The position numbers and the translations under genes were made by a program. The notes under the pieces were generated by a model. It worked only from the letters and a program-made list of their open reading frames with translations, ran no database searches and was not told the origin of the DNA. DNA of 64,000 nucleotides from Brenneria roseae subsp. roseae (GTDB taxonomy: Bacteria; Pseudomonadota; Gammaproteobacteria; Enterobacterales; Enterobacteriaceae): positions 115,359 through 179,358 of the forward strand of contig NZ_KZ819031.1 of assembly GCF_003115845.1 (NCBI RefSeq), given 5' to 3'. Below are positions 1-8,729 of this stretch, piece after piece. The stretch's first letter is position 1. Every line of letters begins with the position of its first letter.

Positions 1-69
1 CTGGAGTATCTGAGCGCCATTGAGCGGGAAACCGCGCTCTATATCATGGTGAAACGTATTGATGACTGA
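1..69 (+). CDS. hycH: C-terminal end of a HycH-like formate hydrogenlyase protein (partial)
   Basis: An open frame enters from the left edge and ends at a TGA at 67-69; the last residues read ALYIMVKRIDD. Its stop overlaps the ATG of hycI. In E. coli hycH sits immediately upstream of hycI at the end of the hyc operon, so this is most likely the end of HycH, which is needed for hydrogenase-3 large-subunit maturation. Only 22 residues are visible, so the name rests on gene order. Confidence 0.6.
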   Translation: MEYLSAIERETALYIMVKRIDD

Positions 70-538
70 AATTGAATGCCGTAGTGAAAATATCGTGTTG
101 ACCGTCGGAAACAGCATGATGGGCGACGACGGTGCCGGGCCATTATTAGCCGAACGAATGACACAACACCCGGTGGCGGGATGGTCGGTCATTGACGGTG
201 GCGCCATTCCCGAAAATGCAGTACACACGCTGCGCGCGCGATGCCCCAAACGGCTATTGGTCGTCGATGCCACCGACATGGGGCTGGCCCCGGGTGAAAT
301 CCGTATCGTCGATCCAGGACGTATCGCGGAAGATATGCTGATGAACACTCACAATCTGCCGCTGAATTTCCTGATCGATCAGCTAAAGGAAGACATTCCC
401 GAGGTGATTTTTATTGGTATCCAACCTGCGCTGGTGGCGTTCTATTTTCCGCTTAGCGCAGAAGTCGAACAGGCGGTGGACCGGCTTTATCACCGTTTGG
501 AAGACTGGCAGGGAAACGGCGGCTTGCAGGTGTTGTAG
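62..538 (+). CDS. hycI: Hydrogenase 3 maturation endopeptidase HycI
   Basis: Nickel-dependent protease that removes the C-terminal tail of the hydrogenase-3 large subunit (HycE) after the Ni-Fe centre is inserted. The 158-residue product is close to the E. coli length (156). The family motifs are present: GNSMMGDDGAG near the N-terminus with Asp22, VVDATDMG with Asp69, and His97 in NTHNLP, matching the three metal ligands of E. coli HycI (Asp16, Asp62, His90). The ATG at 62 overlaps the stop of the preceding hycH-like frame, so the genes are translationally coupled as the last pair of a hyc operon. An upstream in-frame TTG at 59 is less likely. Confidence 0.93.
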   Translation: MTEIECRSENIVLTVGNSMMGDDGAGPLLAERMTQHPVAGWSVIDGGAIPENAVHTLRARCPKRLLVVDATDMGLAPGEIRIVDPGRIAEDMLMNTHNLPLNFLIDQLKEDIPEVIFIGIQPALVAFYFPLSAEVEQAVDRLYHRLEDWQGNGGLQVL

Positions 539-574
539 CGGCCCGGACGGTGCTCAATCGGGGCCGCTGCGCTG

Positions 575-2311
575 TCAGAACTTTTCCCAATTGTCGTGAT
601 GCCGGCCACCGGCAGATAGCAAGGGGGCATTGTTACTCACGGCATTGTTATTCACGGAATTGTTATTCACGGAATTGTTATTCACGGAATTGTTACTCAC
701 TATCGCGGGCTGCGTCAGCGGCGCGGCGAGCGAAGAACGTAATGGCGGGGTTCCGTTATCTCCCTCAAGGTGGAAAACATCCACTGCGGCGGAAAGTTCA
801 TCGGTTTGGGCATCCAGTTGCGCCGCCGCCTCTGCCGCTTCAACCACCAGTGCCGCGTTCTGCTGCGTGACGCTATCCATTTCGTGAACGGCCTGGCTAA
901 TCTGGCTAATCCCTCGGCTTTGCTCATCAGTCGCAGCGGCAATTTCAGCAATCAGATCGTTCACATGGGAAATGGCATCAATAATCGAGGTGGTTGCCTC
1001 ACCAGACTGTTTCACCTGCTCTGCCCCCGCGGCAACCCGGGATACCGACTCCGCAATCAGATCCTCTATCTCTTTCGCCGCCTGCGCGCTACGCTGTGCC
1101 AGGACGCGCACTTCACCCGCGACCACCGCAAACCCCCGGCCCTGCTCACCCGCACGGGCAGCCTCGACCGCCGCATTGAGCGCCAGAATATTGGTCTGGA
1201 ATGCAATACCGTTGATAACGGTCGTGATGTCTGAAATCTTGTGCGAACTGGCACTGATATTTTCCATGGTTTCCATAACGTTGCCGCTGATCCTGCCGCC
1301 CTTCTGCGCGATATCCGCAGCATCCTGCGCCAGCTTACGGGCATGGTGAACATGATCCGTGGTTTGCTTCACGGTGGAACTGATCTGTTCCATGCTGGCA
1401 GCCGTTTGTTGTAGAGCCGCGGCCTGCTGTTCGGTACGGCTGGAGAGGTTGTCATTCCCCTCCTTGATATGCGAGGTTCCCAAACTGATTTCGGTCGCTC
1501 CCTGACGAATAACCGTTACCGTATCACGCAGGCTTTTCTGCAACCGCTTGATATCCGGTATTAACCTCCCGGCACAGTTCTGACCAAATTCGACTAATTC
1601 GACGCCCAGTCGACCCGCGGTCAACTGCGCCAAATGCGACTTCAGTACGCCAATCGGCCTAACCAGATAGCTTTTCAGATAGAATTCGGTAAACAGCAGG
1701 AGCAAGAGGCCTGTAATCATGACGGCAATCAGCATATTTTGATTATTTCGGTTGTGATTATTCACCAGCGGAATCAGCGATGATGCCGCCATTTCATCGG
1801 CGTATCGCTTTACCTCGTCGCCAAAAGTTTGATTGATTTGGGGATAAACCGAACGGAATAGCTGACGAAATGCGGCAATATCATTACGCTGTAATGCGTT
1901 ATTCATTGGCTCAATCACCGACGTCACTAACGACGACCAGGTATTATTGAGGGAATCGACCGTCGAGCGCGCCACGCCGATATGTTCTGACGATTTAAAA
2001 CTCTCCATCGCATCATGGACGTTTTTTATAGCGACCTGCGCTGTTTCCAGTGTTTTTCTGGCGTTTTCCGGATCGTCGTTCTGGAAATAATCCTCCACCC
2101 GCGCCAATCGACTAATCGATTGAAAATATTGCTCATTCCCATAAACCAACTGTGCATAAGTTTTCTTTTGGATTTCACTTTTATCAAGTAAATTTGTAAC
2201 CTGATTAAGCGAGTAAAAATTAAAACCTACCGCCACGCCCCAAATAATCAACAGAAAAGCAATAATAATTAGCACCATAATTCTTATGCTAATATCTTTT
2301 AGAAAACTCAT
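575..2311 (-). CDS. Methyl-accepting chemotaxis protein with NWEKF tail
   Basis: Transmembrane chemoreceptor of 578 residues. There is a short cytoplasmic N-terminus, a membrane helix at about 8-32, a periplasmic helical-bundle domain to about 190, a second helix at about 192-214, a HAMP region, and a long coiled coil with the highly conserved hairpin ([20 protein letters not shown]). The ligand cannot be told from sequence. The C-terminus is a low-complexity Asn/Ser/Val linker encoded by a DNA tandem repeat, then a short tail ending in NWEKF, one residue from the NWETF pentapeptide that tethers CheR/CheB. The start at 2311 is chosen because GGGGTG lies just upstream; an ATG four codons earlier (2323) is possible. 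It is transcribed opposite to the flanking hydrogenase genes. Confidence 0.9.
   Translation of the reverse strand: MSFLKDISIRIMVLIIIAFLLIIWGVAVGFNFYSLNQVTNLLDKSEIQKKTYAQLVYGNEQYFQSISRLARVEDYFQNDDPENARKTLETAQVAIKNVHDAMESFKSSEHIGVARSTVDSLNNTWSSLVTSVIEPMNNALQRNDIAAFRQLFRSVYPQINQTFGDEVKRYADEMAASSLIPLVNNHNRNNQNMLIAVMITGLLLLLFTEFYLKSYLVRPIGVLKSHLAQLTAGRLGVELVEFGQNCAGRLIPDIKRLQKSLRDTVTVIRQGATEISLGTSHIKEGNDNLSSRTEQQAAALQQTAASMEQISSTVKQTTDHVHHARKLAQDAADIAQKGGRISGNVMETMENISASSHKISDITTVINGIAFQTNILALNAAVEAARAGEQGRGFAVVAGEVRVLAQRSAQAAKEIEDLIAESVSRVAAGAEQVKQSGEATTSIIDAISHVNDLIAEIAAATDEQSRGISQISQAVHEMDSVTQQNAALVVEAAEAAAQLDAQTDELSAAVDVFHLEGDNGTPPLRSSLAAPLTQPAIVSNNSVNNNSVNNNSVNNNAVSNNAPLLSAGGRHHDNWEKF
626..700. 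repeat. Five 15-bp tandem repeats inside the chemoreceptor gene
   Basis: Five contiguous 15-bp units of the form GGMATTGTTAYTCAC run from 626 to 700 and differ at only two positions. On the minus strand each unit encodes a pentapeptide V-(N/S)-N-N-(S/A), giving the Asn-rich linker before the NWEKF tail. The unit is a multiple of three, so copy-number change would alter linker length without a frameshift. Confidence 0.9.
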
Positions 2312-2541
2312 AATACACCCCATGAATTTATTAAATACATTGCATACCAGACCGATCTCTGGAAAGTATTTATTTTTTGATCATTGCTGCTGTATCGCCC
2401 TAACGTTTCACATTCGTGGAGCAAACGTGAATACCCAGACGTTCCGGAATCCCTGATTCAGATACCGATAAAAAGAAAATTGGAGAGGTTTCAATAGCTC
2501 AATTAATACTCACAGCGTGAGAGCCTTCCCTGTTTTTATCG

Positions 2542-2596
2542 ATACCCAATAGATTTCAAGATGCAGGAACGCGGCAATTTGAAAGATGACGGGTAT
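2542..2596. repeat. Interspersed palindromic intergenic repeat
   Basis: A 55-bp imperfect palindrome with ends ATACCC and GGGTAT and inner arms TTTCAA and TTGAAA. Read on the minus strand it begins ATACCCGTCATCTTTCAA and shares most of its first 25 bases with the element at 11898-11939. I associate such elements with soft-rot enterobacterial genomes. The rest of the 2312-2924 gap shows only the promoter described next. Confidence 0.6.
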
Positions 2597-2831
2597 AAGT
2601 CCAGTTATTGAAATAAAGTATAGACACTAACGGCTGAAGGTGAGAGATATCCCCCCGTTTCATGATGAATTTATTGCGTGCTTACAAAAAAAGTTGAACC
2701 TGATAACGTCGTCAAATCTGCCGACCCTTTGCTTGTTACCATCGTCACCATTGACACCCCCTTCGCAACCCCCTGATCATATTGCATAAATATTATTAAT
2801 ATTCAATAAGTTAAAATAAACTTTATTTTCC

Positions 2832-2847
2832 TGGCATAAACCCTGCT
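2832..2847 (+). promoter_or_regulatory. Sigma-54 promoter of hydN-fdhF
   Basis: TGGCATAAACCCTGCT matches the sigma-54 pattern: GG at 2833-2834 and GC at 2845-2846 separated by exactly 10 bp. Transcription would start near 2857, leaving a leader of about 70 nt before the hydN ATG. E. coli hydN-fdhF is likewise sigma-54/FhlA dependent, and the fhlA-like gene lies beside this operon. I could not identify the upstream FhlA sites with confidence. Confidence 0.85.
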
Positions 2848-2924
2848 TTATATAGGGCGATGTGTCACTACACTATTATTTCGACACCCCTGTTTTTCAT
2901 CTGAGCCAGGTCGGAGACGATGTC

Positions 2925-3467
2925 ATGAATCGGTTCGTTATTGCAGACCCCAGAAAATGTATTGGCTGTCGCACTTGCGAAATTGCTTGTGTGCTGGCCC
3001 ACAGCGACGGGAAGACGGCCTCGTTATCCCCGGAACACTTTTCGCCGCGCCTCAGCGTCGTTAAAGGGCTGAACATCAGCACCCCCATTCAATGCCGTCA
3101 GTGTGAAGACGCGCCTTGCGCCAACGTTTGCCCGAATGGCGCCATCATTCATGCCGATGACTATATTCAGATACAGCAGGAAAAATGCATCGGCTGTAAA
3201 ACCTGCGTCGTCGCTTGTCCTTACGGCGCCATGACCGTGATCAGTAAACCCGTCGCCCGTATCAGCCATTATCAGGGACTGGGTAACTGCATCAAAGCCG
3301 AGGCGCAGAAATGCGACCTTTGCACGGGACGAGCCACCGGTCCGGCCTGCATTGAGGTTTGTCCAACCAAAGCACTATACATGATCAGCCGTGATGATAT
3401 TCAGGCCATGATCCAACGAAAACAACGGCGTGCGGCGCTTGATGAAGCCGCAGGAATGCAGTTCTGA
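2925..3467 (+). CDS. hydN: Ferredoxin-like electron transfer protein HydN
   Basis: Iron-sulfur protein of 180 residues that accompanies formate dehydrogenase H in E. coli and is thought to carry electrons in the formate hydrogenlyase system. Clustered cysteines for four 4Fe-4S centres are visible: CIGCRTCEIAC near the N-terminus, CRQCEDAPCANVC, CIGCKTCVVACPYGA, and CDLC..C. The ATG at 2925 gives the MNRF N-terminus typical of HydN and has GGAG 8 nt upstream; an in-frame GTG at 2862 lies too near the predicted transcription start. fdhF follows 37 bp downstream in the same operon. Confidence 0.93.
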   Translation: MNRFVIADPRKCIGCRTCEIACVLAHSDGKTASLSPEHFSPRLSVVKGLNISTPIQCRQCEDAPCANVCPNGAIIHADDYIQIQQEKCIGCKTCVVACPYGAMTVISKPVARISHYQGLGNCIKAEAQKCDLCTGRATGPACIEVCPTKALYMISRDDIQAMIQRKQRRAALDEAAGMQF

Positions 3468-3504
3468 ACGGTGCCGTACGGTACGCTGAAGGAGAAGAAT
3501 CATC

Positions 3505-5655
3505 ATGCAGAAAGTGATCACCGTCTGTCCTTATTGCGGGTCAGGCTGCAAAATCAACCTGCTGGTTGAAAATGGCAAAGTGGTTGGCGCAGAAGGGGCC
3601 AACGGCGTTACCAACGAAGGTGAACTGTGCCTTAAAGGCTATTACGGCTGGGATTTTCTGAACGACACCAAGCTACTGACCCCGCGGCTGAAACAACCGC
3701 TGATTCGCCGCCAAAAAGGCGCGCCGTTTGAGGCGGTATCCTGGGATGAAGCCATCAAATTCGCCAGTTCCCGCCTGAAAGCGATTAAAGAGAAATACGG
3801 CGCCGACGCTATCATGCATACCGGCTCATCCCGCGGGCCGGGTAACGAAACCAACTATGTGATGCAGAAGTTCGCGCGCGCCGTAACCGGCAATAACAAT
3901 GTCGACTGCTGCGCCCGCGTCTGCCACGGTCCTTCGGTCGCCGGCTTGCAGGTGACGCTGGGTAACGGGGCCATGAGTAATTCCATCTGCGAAATCGAGC
4001 ATACCGAATGTATTCTGGTCTTTGGCTACAACGCCGCCGATTCGCATCCCATCGTGGCCCGCCGCATCCTGAAAGCCAAGGAGCGCGGCGCCAAAATCAT
4101 TGTGTGCGACCCTCGCCACATTGAAACCGCACGCATCGCCGACCTGTGGCTACCGCTGAACAATGGCTCCAACATGGCGCTGGTCAACGCGTTTGCCAAC
4201 GTGCTGATTAATGAAGGCCTTTACAACAGGGAGTATGTGGCACGCCATACCGAAGGGTTCGAGGAATATAGCCAGATCGTCGCCAAATATACGCCGGAAT
4301 ATGTCGCAGAAATCACCGGCTTGTCGCCACAGCTGATTCGTGATGCCATGCGGATGTACGCCGCGGCGCCTTCCGCCACCATTTTGTGGGGCATGGGCGT
4401 GACCCAATGGGGTCAGGGTGTTGATGTGGTGAAAGGCCTGTCCGGTCTGGCGCTGCTGACGGGAAATCTGGGTCGTCCGAACGTGGGTGTCGGCCCGGTG
4501 CGCGGTCAGAATAACGTGCAGGGGGCCTGTGATATGGGCGCACTGCCCAATGTGTACCCCGGTTATCAAAAAGTGACGGACCACGAGGTCCTGGACAAGT
4601 TTGCCAAAGCCTGGGGCGTACCCAGCCTGTCCGACAAGATAGGTTATTCCCTGACCGATGTGCCGCACAAGATTAAAGAAGGCAAAATCAAAGCCAACTA
4701 CGTGATGGGTGAAGATCCCCTGCAAACCGAGCCGGATCTGTCCATGATGCGTCAAGCCTTCAACGAGCTGGAACTGTTGATTGTGCAAGACATTTTTATG
4801 ACCAAAACCGCGTCAGTCGCCGACATAATCTTACCTGCCACCTCCTGGGGGGAACACGAAGGGGTCTATTCCGCCGCCGACCGTGGCTTCCAGCGTTTCT
4901 ACAAAGCGGTTGAGCCACAGGGCGACGTTAAACCGGACTGGGAAATCATCAGCCTGATGGCAACCGCGCTCGGCTATCCGATGCACTACAACAATACGCA
5001 GGAAATCTGGGACGAACTTCGCCATCTCTGCCCGCTGTATTACGGCGCAACCTACGAAAAAATGGCCGGATTGGGCTATGTGCCCTGGCCGTGCACCACG
5101 GAAGACAGCCCGGGGACACCGTGGCTGTACGAAGGGAACAAGTTTGACCGCCCTGGCGGCAAAGGTCTGCTGTTCGCGACCGAATGGCGGCCGCCGATGG
5201 AGCTGGTGGATGAGAACTATCCGCTGGTGCTGTGTACCGTGCGTGAAGTGGGTCACTATTCCTGCCGGTCGATGACCGGTAACTGCACCGCCTTGCAGAC
5301 GCTGGCTGATGAACCCGGCTATGTACAGGTCAACCCGGAAGATGCCGAGAGGATAGGCCTGCGCGATCAGCAACTGACCTGGGTTTCCTCACGGCGCGGT
5401 AAAGTCATTACGCGTGTTTCCGTCAGTGAGCGGGTCAATAAGGGCGCAGTTTACATGACCTACCAGTGGTGGATTGGCGCCTGTAACGAGCTGACGCTGG
5501 ATCACCTCGATCCGATTTCCAAAACGCCGGAATACAAGTATTGCGCCGTCAAACTGGAAGCCATCGAGGATCAGCAGGCGGCAGAAAATTATGTGCAACA
5601 GGAATACAGTGAATTGAAAGCGCGCCTGCGCAGAACAGCGGAAGAAGTAAACTAG
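3505..5655 (+). CDS. fdhF: Formate dehydrogenase H, cysteine variant
   Basis: Molybdopterin oxidoreductase that oxidises formate to CO2 and feeds electrons to hydrogenase 3/4 in formate hydrogenlyase. At 716 residues it is full length (E. coli 715). The N-terminal 4Fe-4S motif CPYCGSGC is at residues 8-15. The catalytic segment reads VDCCARVCHGPSV: residue 140, selenocysteine (UGA) in E. coli FdhF, is an ordinary Cys here (TGC at 3922-3924), followed by the conserved His141. AAGGAGAAG precedes the ATG by 8-10 nt. The gene converges on fhlA, which ends 40 bp away. Confidence 0.96.
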   Translation: MQKVITVCPYCGSGCKINLLVENGKVVGAEGANGVTNEGELCLKGYYGWDFLNDTKLLTPRLKQPLIRRQKGAPFEAVSWDEAIKFASSRLKAIKEKYGADAIMHTGSSRGPGNETNYVMQKFARAVTGNNNVDCCARVCHGPSVAGLQVTLGNGAMSNSICEIEHTECILVFGYNAADSHPIVARRILKAKERGAKIIVCDPRHIETARIADLWLPLNNGSNMALVNAFANVLINEGLYNREYVARHTEGFEEYSQIVAKYTPEYVAEITGLSPQLIRDAMRMYAAAPSATILWGMGVTQWGQGVDVVKGLSGLALLTGNLGRPNVGVGPVRGQNNVQGACDMGALPNVYPGYQKVTDHEVLDKFAKAWGVPSLSDKIGYSLTDVPHKIKEGKIKANYVMGEDPLQTEPDLSMMRQAFNELELLIVQDIFMTKTASVADIILPATSWGEHEGVYSAADRGFQRFYKAVEPQGDVKPDWEIISLMATALGYPMHYNNTQEIWDELRHLCPLYYGATYEKMAGLGYVPWPCTTEDSPGTPWLYEGNKFDRPGGKGLLFATEWRPPMELVDENYPLVLCTVREVGHYSCRSMTGNCTALQTLADEPGYVQVNPEDAERIGLRDQQLTWVSSRRGKVITRVSVSERVNKGAVYMTYQWWIGACNELTLDHLDPISKTPEYKYCAVKLEAIEDQQAAENYVQQEYSELKARLRRTAEEVN

Positions 5656-5668
5656 ACCCACCTTGCCC

Positions 5669-5690
5669 GGCGGTCAGACTTCTGGCCGCC
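5669..5690. terminator. Hairpin between fdhF and fhlA
   Basis: GGCGGTCAG and CTGGCCGCC pair as a 9-bp stem (one T-G pair) around an ACTT loop in the 40-bp gap between converging genes. There is no clear T tract on either side, so it may act as a bidirectional RNA-end hairpin rather than a classic intrinsic terminator. Confidence 0.55.
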
Positions 5691-5695
5691 ATCGC

Positions 5696-7894
5696 TCACT
5701 CCATATCTTCAATCGCCTTAACCGAAATGCCCATCCGCTGCATACGCGATAACAGGGTTGTGCGCTTCAACCCCAGTTTAGCGGCGGCACCTTTCGGCCC
5801 GGCGACGATGCCGTTCGTTTCTCTTAACACCCGGATAATGCGCTGACGTTCTGACTCTTCTTCGTCATCTTCCACGACCGGTGGCGCCATCGGCGCGTCT
5901 TGTGCAACAGCAGGAGCAGGCTTCGGCATTTCCAATGGCGCAAGGTGATGCTGTAGTTCAGCCAACTGCAAATTCAGCGTCGTGCCTTTTGTGAGGATCA
6001 CCGCCCTTTCAATCACATTCTCCAGCTCGCGCACATTGCCCGGCCAGGGGAGTCTGCTCAACTGACGCAGCATTTCAGATGGAATACTGTCAATGGTGCG
6101 GTTCATACGGCGCGCAATCTTGCGGGTAAAAAACTTCACCAGCAGCGGAATATCCTCTGGCCGCTCACGCAGCGGCGGGATCACAATCGGAAAGACATTC
6201 AGACGATAATACAGATCGCTGCGGTATTCCCGATCGGCCACCATCTGTTTCAGGTCACGGTTAGTGGCCGCAATCAGGCGAACATCCACCGGAATCACCT
6301 TGCTTCCGCCTAAACGTTCAATCTCCCGTTCCTGCAAAACACGCAGCAGTTTAGGCTGTAATTCCAGCGGAATATCCCCTACTTCATCCAGAAACAGCGT
6401 ACTTTTATCCGCCAGTTCGAAGCGCCCCTGACGCTGGCTTGTTGCCCCGGTAAAAGCGCCTTTCTCATGGCCGAACAGATCGCTCTCCAGTAAACCGGAC
6501 GGGATCGCCGCACAATTCATCTTCACCATGCGATGGGCATTGCGCGAGCTCAGGTTGTGGATCGCGCGGGCGATCAGCTCTTTTCCTGTTCCCGTCTCCC
6601 CGAGAATCAGCACGGTGCTATCGCTCACGGCCACCATTTCCACCTGTTCCAGCACCTGACGAATCGCTGCGCTACGACCAATAATTTCGCCGAATGCCTC
6701 ACCGCCCACGCTTTGGGTACGTTCAGTGAGCTGTTCCGTCAGATAGAAATTCTCGTGGATCAGGCTGTCCTTCAAACGGGTGATCTGCTCATAGGCCAGC
6801 GCATTATCCAGAGCGATAGCAATACGCGCCGCAATCTGCCGCAGCAATTTTATGTCCGCACTGCTGACCGATAAATCACTGCCGTGCGCCAGTTCCAAAA
6901 CGCCCAGCACGCGATTGCCAAACGTCAACGGCAGCAGGCAGGCATGCTTCAGTCCGCTGTCAAACCACTGCGCCAGATAGCGCGCATGTTCCGGCGAATG
7001 CAGATCATTGTCGCGATCGATCAACAGAACATCATTGTTCTTCATGACCTCTTCCGCCCGCGTTTCCGACAGTCTGAGCGTACCTTCGCCCGACTGCGGC
7101 GAGCGTCCCGAAAGGTAATGCGTGGCGTAATAGTTAAGCGTCTTATCGTCGTCATCGCTGTCGCGTAATGTCAGCGCCACAAAATCAATCCCGAAAAAGC
7201 GGTGAATCTCTTTGGAAACTTCCTGCGCCAGCGCCTTCAGCTCCAGTTTGGAAATAACGGTATTCGTCACGTCAACCAGAATACGGAAGTGATCGCGTTC
7301 GTGGCGCAGCCGCTCTTCCTCGCGCTGTGCCTGCGCCCGCTCGCCAATATGCTCCAGCGCCAGCGTAATCACGTCGGCCAGGGATTGAAAAAAAGTTATT
7401 TCGCTGTCATCAAACAGGCTGCCGTCTGTTTTAATGAATTCGACGCCGCCCAATGAACGCTGGGGGGACGCCAGCAGGGGAAACTGGCAATAGTCGCTGA
7501 GCCCGGCATAAGCCGGTTGCCCCATCAGATGGGAGAATTCGCGCTGGAAATGCGCCCGGCTGCAATGCAACGGCGTATGGGTGTTCCACACGACACCGCC
7601 CGGCCCGTCCAATAACAGGATGGTTTCTTCACTACAGATTGTTTTGTTCCCGCTACGGTCGTAGCGATAAAGCAGGGTTTGGTTATGAAGCGGATCGATC
7701 AGAAGCAGATTGACGCGCCCGAATCGCACGACTGAAAAAGACAAACTATCCAACACTTGCAGCAATGCTTCGATACTGCGTTGCAGCAGCAAGGTTTGTG
7801 ACACCTTCAGTAGGGCGTCCTGCCACAGAATCGACAACCGTGATGGGGAATCTGTCAGTCGTATCGCCATAACCACCGCAATTAAAATCAACAT
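5696..7894 (-). CDS. fhlA: Formate hydrogenlyase transcriptional activator FhlA
   Basis: Sigma-54-dependent activator of 732 residues (E. coli FhlA 692; HyfR is a close paralogue). Two GAF-like sensor regions occupy about 1-390 and bind formate in E. coli FhlA. The AAA+ domain has the Walker A GETGTGKE near residue 430, the sigma-54 contact loop GAFTGA, and arginine-finger motifs. A C-terminal Fis-type helix-turn-helix ends in GLKRTTLLSRMQRMGI. It should drive the hydN-fdhF promoter at 2832. An Asp/Glu-rich linker (VVEDDEEESERQ) precedes the HTH. The ATG at 7894 lacks a good ribosome site; an in-frame ATG at 7870 is an alternative. HyfR cannot be excluded without phylogeny. Confidence 0.9.
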   Translation of the reverse strand: MLILIAVVMAIRLTDSPSRLSILWQDALLKVSQTLLLQRSIEALLQVLDSLSFSVVRFGRVNLLLIDPLHNQTLLYRYDRSGNKTICSEETILLLDGPGGVVWNTHTPLHCSRAHFQREFSHLMGQPAYAGLSDYCQFPLLASPQRSLGGVEFIKTDGSLFDDSEITFFQSLADVITLALEHIGERAQAQREEERLRHERDHFRILVDVTNTVISKLELKALAQEVSKEIHRFFGIDFVALTLRDSDDDDKTLNYYATHYLSGRSPQSGEGTLRLSETRAEEVMKNNDVLLIDRDNDLHSPEHARYLAQWFDSGLKHACLLPLTFGNRVLGVLELAHGSDLSVSSADIKLLRQIAARIAIALDNALAYEQITRLKDSLIHENFYLTEQLTERTQSVGGEAFGEIIGRSAAIRQVLEQVEMVAVSDSTVLILGETGTGKELIARAIHNLSSRNAHRMVKMNCAAIPSGLLESDLFGHEKGAFTGATSQRQGRFELADKSTLFLDEVGDIPLELQPKLLRVLQEREIERLGGSKVIPVDVRLIAATNRDLKQMVADREYRSDLYYRLNVFPIVIPPLRERPEDIPLLVKFFTRKIARRMNRTIDSIPSEMLRQLSRLPWPGNVRELENVIERAVILTKGTTLNLQLAELQHHLAPLEMPKPAPAVAQDAPMAPPVVEDDEEESERQRIIRVLRETNGIVAGPKGAAAKLGLKRTTLLSRMQRMGISVKAIEDME

Positions 7895-8729
7895 AATTAC
7901 TGGGGATAACAGTGTAAGGATTAACGCACTGAAATCCTATGTCATCATGCCGATAGCTTGATCTGAATCGCCATTAACCAGCAGAATTAGTAAAAAAAAG
8001 ATAAATATTATTATCCAATAACAATCATTTTATAGCGTGATAGCCCGTTGTCAAAAACGGGAAATACCCCGACGGCCATATAGGGTAAACATCTGCTTTC
8101 GATCTCCACTCTTAAAAAACGCTCACAAACCAGAAACAAACCAATTACAAATCCGGTATAAATCTTAATCAAAAACTCATTTAATGAAATATTTCTCTGA
8201 ACGCGATCACAGATAAATTAAATGCATTAGTAAAAACAGGAAATATATTAATCGAATAAAATTACGCCAACAAACGCTCACAAAAACACCAGCATTTCAA
8301 ATGAAAATCAGTTATTAAATTAAAGTAATCAGTTGTATTCAACATAGCGAGATGAATAAAAGCCGGTTTACGCTATGTACGGTTAAACAGATTCAGCACA
8401 TTATTATTTTCAGAATATCCGTACCGACGGCCAATCGGACCTACTGTTTAACTGCCTGTTTAAATTAGTATTAATGCTAATCACCCGGTTCCTCTTCATA
8501 TTGCATTACGCCTTAACATTCATTTTTTGCATGACGAAGTTCACAATTACATTTCAACCAACAGAAAAAAAATGTAAAAAGTCAGAATCGTTGTAATATC
8601 AGCGTGCAGACACAACACCTCAATAACAGGTCAGGGTGATGGGTTAGGTGTGTTCAATTTATAACCACCCGCTCGTCGCGCTGCAATAATATTGTGTTGT
8701 CTGAATGAATTCATCAACATGAGGTTTAT
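7895..8729. other. Long AT-rich intergenic region between fhlA and the DAACS transporter gene
   Basis: About 835 bp with no coding signal I can support on either strand. It must hold the fhlA promoter (left side) and the transporter promoter (right side). A CRP-like sequence TCTGA-ACGCGA-TCACA occurs at 8196-8211, one mismatch from TGTGA-N6-TCACA, but it lies more than 500 bp from the transporter start. Nothing else recognisable. Confidence 0.5.

Noticed and set aside
8196..8211. CRP site controlling the DAACS transporter gene
   Set aside because: The half-sites fit, but the site lies more than 500 bp from the start codon in AT-rich DNA where such matches arise by chance.
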